29,996 bases of DNA from a virus: IMG/VR virus record IMGVR_UViG_3300037517_001803, positions 1 through 29,996 of that record; one strand, given 5' to 3'. Each line of letters begins with the position of its first letter. Positions within the stretch are counted from its first letter, which is position 1. The notes under the pieces were generated by a model, which was given only the letters and a program-made list of their open reading frames with translations, was not told the DNA's origin and did no database searches. Position numbers and translations under genes: made by a program. This document shows, one piece after another, positions 26,272-29,996 of this stretch.

Positions 26272-26919
26272 ATGGACAGAGGTGTTTTTAGATCGATCGT
26301 TACTCCATATAGTATGACAACAGCGCCAAGAATTAATGCATTGTTCCAAAGTATGGAATATATCAGAAAAAATAATTTCAGCGGCGACTATGTTGAGTGT
26401 GGTGTGTGGCGAGGTGGTAATATATTGGGAATGATGAGGTATCTTGAATACCATAACAACACTGAACCTAATATTTGGTTGTATGATACATTTTCCGGAA
26501 TGACTCCTCCTGAAAGCGTTGACGTTGATTTTATGAATAACAAGGCTTCTGATATTCTAGAAAATGTTCTTTGTATGAATTCATTAGATGAAGTTAAACA
26601 GGCATTGACGAACAGCAATTATCCAACTGATAAGATTAAGTATGTCATTGGTGACATTTGCGAAACTCTCTTAGTTAAGGAGAACGTTCCTGAAAAGATC
26701 GCATTGCTGAGGTTAGATACAGATTGGTATAATTCTACAAAGGTTGAATTGGAAGTTTTGTGGGATAAACTTGAAGTTGGTGCACCTTGCATCATTGACG
26801 ATTATGGACATTGGCAAGGTTGTAGAATGGCAGTTGATGAATTTTTCGCGAAGCTGCCACAGGCTCATGAATTTGAACAAATAGATTACACTTGTGTTAG
26901 AACACACAAGATTTGTTAA
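26272..26919 (+). CDS. TylF/MycF-type SAM-dependent methyltransferase (215 aa)
   Basis: YVECGVWRGGNILGMM (SAM motif I), LYDTFSGMTPP, LRLDTDWYNSTKVELEVLWDKLEVGAPCIIDDYGHWQGCRMAVDEFF: the TylF (macrocin O-methyltransferase) family including the metal-binding DTDWY..T and IIDDYGHW. Members methylate sugars and related hydroxyls; in phages they often decorate DNA or glycans, or alter envelope sugars (inference). SD AAGGAT. AT-richer than neighbours and followed by a repeat remnant, hinting at late acquisition. Confidence 0.92.
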   Translation: MDRGVFRSIVTPYSMTTAPRINALFQSMEYIRKNNFSGDYVECGVWRGGNILGMMRYLEYHNNTEPNIWLYDTFSGMTPPESVDVDFMNNKASDILENVLCMNSLDEVKQALTNSNYPTDKIKYVIGDICETLLVKENVPEKIALLRLDTDWYNSTKVELEVLWDKLEVGAPCIIDDYGHWQGCRMAVDEFFAKLPQAHEFEQIDYTCVRTHKIC

Positions 26920-26922
26920 GGA

Positions 26923-26957
26923 ATTATCGTTGAAGGAAAACGAAAGACACTGAGGAC
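26923..26957 (+). repeat. 35-bp direct repeat, copy 1
   Basis: Matches 27094-27128 with 33 of 35 bases. In the frame of the 50-aa gene it encodes KELSLKENERH followed by stop, the tail of a paralogue that has no upstream part (TylF ends immediately before it). Confidence 0.9.
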
Positions 26958-26971
26958 GCCGAGCGTTACTA

Positions 26972-27124
26972 ATGAAGTTGATCAAATTAGAAGAGTTTAT
27001 TATAGCTGATACCGGAGTAAAGGTCACGATTCTTGTTGACATTGCTACAATGGGTAAAGCATACGCTGAGGCTCATCTGAAATGGCCAAAGATATTATCG
27101 TTGAAGGAATACGAAAAACACTGA
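26972..27124 (+). CDS. Hypothetical protein (50 aa)
   Basis: MKLIKLEEFIIADTGVKVTILVDIATMGKAYAEAHLKWPKILSLKEYEKH. The last 11 codons are copied at 26923-26953. Its 3' end overlaps the tmRNA acceptor piece, so the same bases may be read as protein and as RNA. The SD is weak. Not recognised. Confidence 0.5.
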   Translation: MKLIKLEEFIIADTGVKVTILVDIATMGKAYAEAHLKWPKILSLKEYEKH

Positions 27125-27155
27125 GGACTGGGGGGCAGTACCCCACGCCTCCACC

Positions 27156-27229
27156 AAAGACACACTACCTAATAATAGCGGCGTACCCGTGGGGTTATTA
27201 GGAGTCTTGCAAGCTGGTGTGTCTTTGAT
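27156..27229 (+). other. Intervening segment of the permuted tmRNA
   Basis: Excised spacer between acceptor and coding pieces. It folds as a long hairpin: AAAGACACAC (27156-27165) with GTGTGTCTTT (27217-27226), and inside it CCTAATAA with TTATTAGG. The outer stem brings the two mature ends together for processing. Confidence 0.8.
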
Positions 27230-27313
27230 GGGGGCGAACTAGGATCGACTGAGTGTAGAATAGTTGACTGGAGATAATCGTAGGCGACTACGTACAAGCG
27301 CAAAACTCTAAAT

Positions 27314-27355
27314 GCAAACGATAACTTTGCACCTCGTTTGGCACTAGCTGCCTAA
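27314..27355 (+). other. tmRNA tag reading frame, ANDNFAPRLALAA
   Basis: From the resume codon GCA at 27314: GCA AAC GAT AAC TTT GCA ... GCT GCC TAA, giving ANDNFAPRLALAA and stop. ANDN start and hydrophobic-Ala-Ala end are those of bacterial tags; the AA end is recognised by ClpXP-type proteases. The middle (FAPRLAL) differs from the acidic AEEx of most alphaproteobacterial tags I recall. Confidence 0.93.
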
Positions 27356-27403
27356 CATGAGTCCGGTGGGTACTTGGAAACAGAAACCCACCACCAATTT
27401 CGC

Positions 27404-27432
27404 TTGACATTAAATCGGTGTCAGGGTACAAT
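27404..27432 (+). promoter_or_regulatory. TTAAT-class promoter, drives tRNA
   Basis: TTGACA, 17-bp spacer starting TTAAATCG, TACAAT; predicted start a few bases before the tRNA at 27442. The same class that drives protein cassettes. Confidence 0.88.
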
Positions 27433-27441
27433 GAATAATAA

Positions 27442-27524
27442 GGCCACGTAACCGAGGACGGCTTCTACCCGTTTACACGTAACTGGAGTTGCAAATGGGG
27501 GTTCGAATCCCTCCGTGGTCGCCA
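27442..27524 (+). tRNA. tRNA-like gene, probable tRNA-Arg(UCU), reduced D-arm
   Basis: Acceptor GGCCACG/CGTGGTC, T-arm GGGGG-TTCGAAT-CCCTC, encoded CCA (27522-27524). Anticodon arm GACGG-CTTCTAC-CCGTT gives UCU (27464-27466) with U33 and A37 correct. A class II-like variable arm GTAAC-TGGA-GTTGC (27479-27492) is present. Only eight bases (27449-27456) remain for the D-arm, so folding is unusual. UCU reads AGA, rare in alphaproteobacteria. Confidence 0.7.
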
Positions 27525-27546
27525 TTTATAATGCAGGAGAAAAGTA

Positions 27547-27816
27547 GTGAGCGGAACTAAGACTAAGACCAAGTACGTTTCTAAGGGCGAGCGTCGCTCT
27601 ATTTCTAAGGACACATCCAAGGCAGTCAAACGCGATCGTACACCTGTTGAGCGTTGGACAATCAAGCAGAAGGCTTGGTTGAAGGGATTGAATCCTTGGA
27701 TCAGTGTTCCTAACGGTAATACCTCAGACACTCGTGCGCGCTTTGTGCGTGTGCGTGCAGAGACCGAATGGGGTGACCCGAACAAGGGATATATCGCTGG
27801 TCCTCAGAAGGACTAA
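27547..27816 (+). CDS. Conserved basic T4-like phage protein (89 aa)
   Basis: GTG start with AGGAG nine to ten bases upstream. Residues 8-18 read TKYVSKGERRS, then KQKAWLKGLNPWISVPNGNTSDTRARFVRVRAETEWGDPNK. The block nq.aW.kGkNp..tv.NPn...t...fv+v.a...WG.p resembles a small protein conserved in T4-like phages. Strongly basic N-terminus. Function unknown. Confidence 0.75.
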   Translation: MSGTKTKTKYVSKGERRSISKDTSKAVKRDRTPVERWTIKQKAWLKGLNPWISVPNGNTSDTRARFVRVRAETEWGDPNKGYIAGPQKD

Positions 27817-27818
27817 TC

Positions 27819-28112
27819 ATGGAATCGGTGGTTGATAACAAAGCTTTGTTCTATAAATTTTTAGATTCGTATTTTACATCCGAATATGGTTGTGAATATG
27901 GCACACTGATCTCTAAACTTGAAAAAGAAGGAAAGCTGGAATTAGTTCCTGGAGATATTCAATTCAACGATAAAAATGAACATTGGTGTGGAACGCTTTA
28001 TTTAAAGATTGATGAATCAAAGATGAAGCTAGAAAACGTCATTAATGAATTAATTCATTATCCAAACGAAATGCATTATGAAAATGGTGTTCTTCGTCTT
28101 TGGTGGGATTAA
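27819..28112 (+). CDS. Hypothetical protein (97 aa)
   Basis: MESVVDNKALFYKFLDSYFTSEYGCEYGTLISKLEKEGKLELVPGDIQFNDKNEHWCGTLYLKIDESKMKLENVINELIHYPNEMHYENGVLRLWWD: alpha/beta, acidic. SD AAGGAC. Lies between the two tRNA genes. Not recognised. Confidence 0.7.
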   Translation: MESVVDNKALFYKFLDSYFTSEYGCEYGTLISKLEKEGKLELVPGDIQFNDKNEHWCGTLYLKIDESKMKLENVINELIHYPNEMHYENGVLRLWWD

Positions 28113-28117
28113 AATAT

Positions 28118-28209
28118 GGGCGTGGGTGTTGGTACACAAGAGCGGCTTATACTCGCTTTAGCACTAGATCGGTGTTCTCGACAGGGTTCGAATCCTTGCA
28201 CGCCTACCA
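28118..28209 (+). tRNA. tRNA, probable tRNA-Ile(UAU), long variable arm
   Basis: Acceptor GGGCGTG/CACGCCT, D-arm GTGT-TGGT-ACAC (four pairs with a four-base loop), anticodon arm AGCGG-CTTATAC-TCGCT giving UAU (28148-28150) with U33 and A37, a long variable arm AGCAC-TAGATCG-GTGTT (28160-28176), T-arm CAGGG-TTCGAAT-CCTTG, and encoded CCA (28207-28209). UAU reads AUA. A class II variable arm is atypical for Ile, so identity should be treated as provisional. Confidence 0.78.
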
Positions 28210-28227
28210 CTTCTTTGAAAGAGTAAA

Positions 28228-28437
28228 ATGAAAACGAAACTCGTTAGGGATATTCCTATTGGCGTTCTTTTAATTGTTCTTTCTTTATGGTGTGTGGCAA
28301 CAATCCAATATCTTTCTGGATGGCCAAATATCATTCCTTTGCTTGGAATATTATTTCTTGCGAATTTCGGTTATCGCCTTTTGTCCGTTGGCCTGGACGT
28401 AATAATAGGTGTACAAATTGCAGATAAAAATGATTAA
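28228..28437 (+). CDS. Membrane protein with two TM helices (69 aa)
   Basis: MKTKLVRDIPIGVLLIVLSLWCVATIQYL is the first helix; IIPLLGILFLANFGYRLLSVGLDVII the second. SD AAAGAG. The stop overlaps the start of gp33. Inner-membrane protein, unknown role. Confidence 0.7.
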   Translation: MKTKLVRDIPIGVLLIVLSLWCVATIQYLSGWPNIIPLLGILFLANFGYRLLSVGLDVIIGVQIADKND

Positions 28438-28645
28438 AAATAACTTCGTGGAAGAAATTGATATTTTATGCCGCGAAAAAAATATCGAGTATATTGATGC
28501 AATTGTCATGTGGTGTGAGAAAAATAATCTAGAAGTAGAAACTGCTGCTTATTGGGTTAAGAAGGATCAATGCATGAAAATGAAGATTCAAGCTGAAGCA
28601 GAAAATCTAAATATCCTTAAGAAAGGTGCAAGATTACCGATCTAA
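28430..28645 (+). CDS. 33: T4 gp33-like late transcription coactivator (71 aa)
   Basis: NFVEEIDILCREKNIEYIDAIVMWCEKNNLEVETAAYWVKKDQCMKMKIQAEAENLNILKKGARLPI: YIDAIVMWCE.n..EvE.AA..V+kD...k.KIq.EAE.L..LKk.a.LP is the gp33 pattern I know from T4-like phages, especially cyanophages. In T4, gp33 bridges RNA polymerase (beta flap) and the sliding clamp for late transcription. Gene order 33-(SprT)-59-32 agrees with the T4 layout. ATG at 28430; earlier GTG would overlap the membrane gene. Confidence 0.72.
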   Translation: MIKNNFVEEIDILCREKNIEYIDAIVMWCEKNNLEVETAAYWVKKDQCMKMKIQAEAENLNILKKGARLPI

Positions 28646-28667
28646 ATTTAATCATTGAGAGGCTCCC

Positions 28668-29108
28668 ATGCAAATACGTACAAAGGGAAAACCTGATAAT
28701 GTGTCTAGATCGTTATGTAAAGAGTCTCTTCAGTTTTATGCGAATGAATTATTAGGTAAGAGACTTTCAAAAAATATCAGTTTACAATTGGTGTTTGAAA
28801 AATTACCAAGTCCTTATTTCGCAATTTGTGACTGGAATGACGATGGTCCAGTTCATCGAAACTTCATTGTAATAATAAGCAAAACTCTAAAGAAAAGATC
28901 GATGTTGGTTACTCTCGCGCATGAGATGGTTCACATCAAGCAATATGCTAGAAAAGAGTTGCAAGACAATAAACATCGTGACAGTGTAAAGTGGCTTGGG
29001 AAAGTGTTTTGTTTAAACAAGACCAAGTACCACAAAAGACCTTGGGAAATAGAAGCTTATGCTAAAGATAAGCCATTATACGAAAAGTTCAAACAAAGAA
29101 ATAAATGA
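28668..29108 (+). CDS. SprT-like zinc metallopeptidase (146 aa)
   Basis: LVTLAHEMVHIKQYARKEL holds the HExxH zinc site (AHEMVH), and PWEIEAYA supplies the downstream Glu, the SprT-like/Wss1-like layout also found in T4-like phages. SprT-type enzymes act on DNA-bound proteins (known for eukaryotic Spartan); a role at replication or lysis is inference. SD GAGAGG five bases before ATG. It is inserted between gp33 and gp59. Confidence 0.82.
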   Translation: MQIRTKGKPDNVSRSLCKESLQFYANELLGKRLSKNISLQLVFEKLPSPYFAICDWNDDGPVHRNFIVIISKTLKKRSMLVTLAHEMVHIKQYARKELQDNKHRDSVKWLGKVFCLNKTKYHKRPWEIEAYAKDKPLYEKFKQRNK

Positions 29109-29683
29109 TGTCAGCATTTGAATGTTACAAAGAGTATCTTGCGTTGAAAAATCATTTCTCGAAACAAGAATATGATTACTTCAAATATAACGGAAAGCTA
29201 AAGGTAAATCCTGATACTTTCAATTCTCGAAAAGATAAATTGTTTTTTCAAAAGCTTGCTAAACATCCGGATGTTCATAATTTTCTTGTAGCTAATCTTA
29301 GCAAAAACGAGAAAGCTTGGATTAAGGATTTGGCGTATAGCGAAGATGCTGAGAAAACATACAAGGATTGGCTGAAGCGCAATCAGTCTTTAACATATGT
29401 GCTGAAAAACGAACTTCAGTATCTTGTCCCCGATTTTAATTTGAATTTTACGAGTCATGGTTCAGATCATCCTTGTCTTTTAAAATTATATTTGGGCGGA
29501 TATGTAAGTTTAGAAACTCTTTGCATCCTTCTACACCTAACAAAGGCAAAGAAGCATTGGGATTCTAAGATGGAGTATGATCTAGTCTATCAAGAAGTTA
29601 AGTTGAAGATTGAGAAATATACGCCATTTATTAAGTACGATAAAGAAAAAGTGAAAAATATTGTCATTGACTTTTTTAGCTGA
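29105..29683 (+). CDS. 59: T4 gp59-like helicase loader (192 aa)
   Basis: Residues 4-46 (AFECYKEYLALKNHFSKQEYDYFKYNGKLKVNPDTFNSRKDKLFFQKLA) align in style with T4 gp59 (YL.ik.H......D..KYN...+v...+..R+DK.FF.KL), followed by LVANLSKNEKAWIKDLA, another gp59 block. Gp59 loads the gp41 helicase on gp32-coated DNA. Position directly before gp32 is as in T4. ATG overlaps the SprT stop. Confidence 0.88.
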   Translation: MMSAFECYKEYLALKNHFSKQEYDYFKYNGKLKVNPDTFNSRKDKLFFQKLAKHPDVHNFLVANLSKNEKAWIKDLAYSEDAEKTYKDWLKRNQSLTYVLKNELQYLVPDFNLNFTSHGSDHPCLLKLYLGGYVSLETLCILLHLTKAKKHWDSKMEYDLVYQEVKLKIEKYTPFIKYDKEKVKNIVIDFFS

Positions 29684-29695
29684 TGGTAGTATACT
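29667..29695 (+). promoter_or_regulatory. Probable gp32 promoter, without the TTAAT element
   Basis: TTGACT, 17-bp spacer starting TTTTTAGC, TATACT; it overlaps the last codons of gp59. Boxes and spacing match the family but the octamer is absent. Confidence 0.75.
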
Positions 29696-29764
29696 AAATA
29701 ATGTTGCGGCTGATAAAAGCCAATACGAAACATACATTGCAATACAAAACATACGGAGATACAT

Positions 29765-29996
29765 ATGGTAGACTTTTCTAAGCTCAAGGCCAATTCTGGC
29801 AAGAAGTCCCTCGAAGATCTTAATAAGAAGCTGTCAAGCTTGGCTGGTAATGAGGGCAAGGGTGCTGACGATCGTTTCTGGTCAGCCACAGTAGACAAGG
29901 CTGGTAACGGCTATGCTGTCATCCGATTCCTCCCCGCTCCCCAAAACGAAGACGTTCCTTTCATTCGCATGTTCGACCATGGTTTCCAGGGTCCGG
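29765..29996 (+). CDS. 32: T4 gp32-like ssDNA-binding protein (partial, 5' end)
   Basis: MVDFSKLKANSGKKSLEDLNKKLSSLAG..., then DDRFWSATVDKAGNGYAVIRFLPAPQNEDVPFIRMFDHGFQGP: the N-terminal cooperativity (LAST-like basic) segment and GNGxAVIRFLP core opening of gp32. It coats ssDNA at the fork and organises gp59/gp43. GGAG six bases upstream. The gene runs past the end of the window (78 codons; T4 gp32 has 301). Confidence 0.95.
   Translation, partial: MVDFSKLKANSGKKSLEDLNKKLSSLAGNEGKGADDRFWSATVDKAGNGYAVIRFLPAPQNEDVPFIRMFDHGFQGP

Larger units (their letters stand above)
27094..27395 (+). ncRNA. ssrA: Permuted (two-piece) tmRNA gene
   Basis: Gene order is acceptor piece, intervening hairpin, coding piece, as in alphaproteobacterial ssrA. 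Acceptor piece ends with T-arm TGGGG-GGCAGTA-CCCCA (27129-27145), CGCCTCC, A, CCA (27146-27156). Coding piece begins GGGGGCG (27230-27236), pairing with CGCCTCC over seven pairs including the alanine identity wobble G3-U70, followed by GGATCGAC. AGTGT (27252-27256) can pair with ACACT (27118-27122) as helix P2. A GCGA-loop hairpin (27279-27292) precedes the tag frame, and a GGTGGGT/ACCCACC stem (27365-27392) follows it. Rescues stalled ribosomes by trans-translation. The 5' and 3' ends are approximate. Confidence 0.93.

Noticed and set aside
26978-27006. Promoter for the tmRNA (TTGATC, 17 bp, TATAGC)
   Set aside because: Poor -10, no TTAAT element, and it lies in a coding region; the true tmRNA promoter could be further upstream.

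Overview
The window looks like part of a T4-like (gp43/gp32-type) myovirus genome infecting an alphaproteobacterium, most likely one of the Rhizobiales. The T4 affiliation rests on a family B DNA polymerase (gp43) at the left edge, the gp33-gp59-gp32 replication/late-transcription cluster at the right edge, and several proteins I recognise as conserved in T4-like phages. The host inference rests on a permuted (two-piece) tmRNA of alphaproteobacterial type, promoters starting CTTGAC, and small alphaproteobacterial-type domains (DUF1127, DUF1289).

Layout. Positions 1-10997 are read on the minus strand: gp43 (partial), a DUF1127 micro-protein and an IbpA-like Hsp20, small unknowns, a two-gene envelope module (GT4 glycosyltransferase plus LpxH-like phosphoesterase), a RelA/SpoT-like HD protein, a second calcineurin-like phosphoesterase and a GP88-like cysteine protein. 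A divergent promoter pair at 11023-11094 marks the switch to the plus strand. From 11118 to about 20490 lies a very dense array of short ORFs, many with their own promoter, plus an AAA ATPase and one minus-strand NUMOD protein that looks like a homing endonuclease without a nuclease domain. From 20700 to 23291 a tightly overlapping operon holds about ten small genes, including a release-factor-like domain with GGL in place of GGQ, a DUF1289 protein and a minimal SGNH hydrolase. Then come a DUF932 protein, a GIY-YIG-like protein, a conserved T4-like protein, an exported glycine-zipper protein and a TylF-type methyltransferase. Positions 26920-28210 hold RNA genes: a permuted tmRNA with readable tag ANDNFAPRLALAA and two unusual tRNAs, apparently tRNA-Arg(UCU) and tRNA-Ile(UAU). 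The window closes with gp33, a SprT-like metallopeptidase, gp59 and the start of gp32.

The strongest system-level signal is a repeated promoter. About 27 copies (22 plus, 5 minus) share a TTG-type -35 box, a conserved TTAATTCG-like octamer directly after it, a nearly invariant 17-bp spacer and a TAnnAT -10 box. Nine plus-strand copies contain the stop codon of the upstream gene. The array looks like interchangeable gene cassettes under a common early regulon. The other standout is the phage-borne tmRNA next to two rare-codon tRNAs, a translation-rescue and decoding island.

Functions are inferred by reading motifs; no database search was run. Start codons were chosen by Shine-Dalgarno position.
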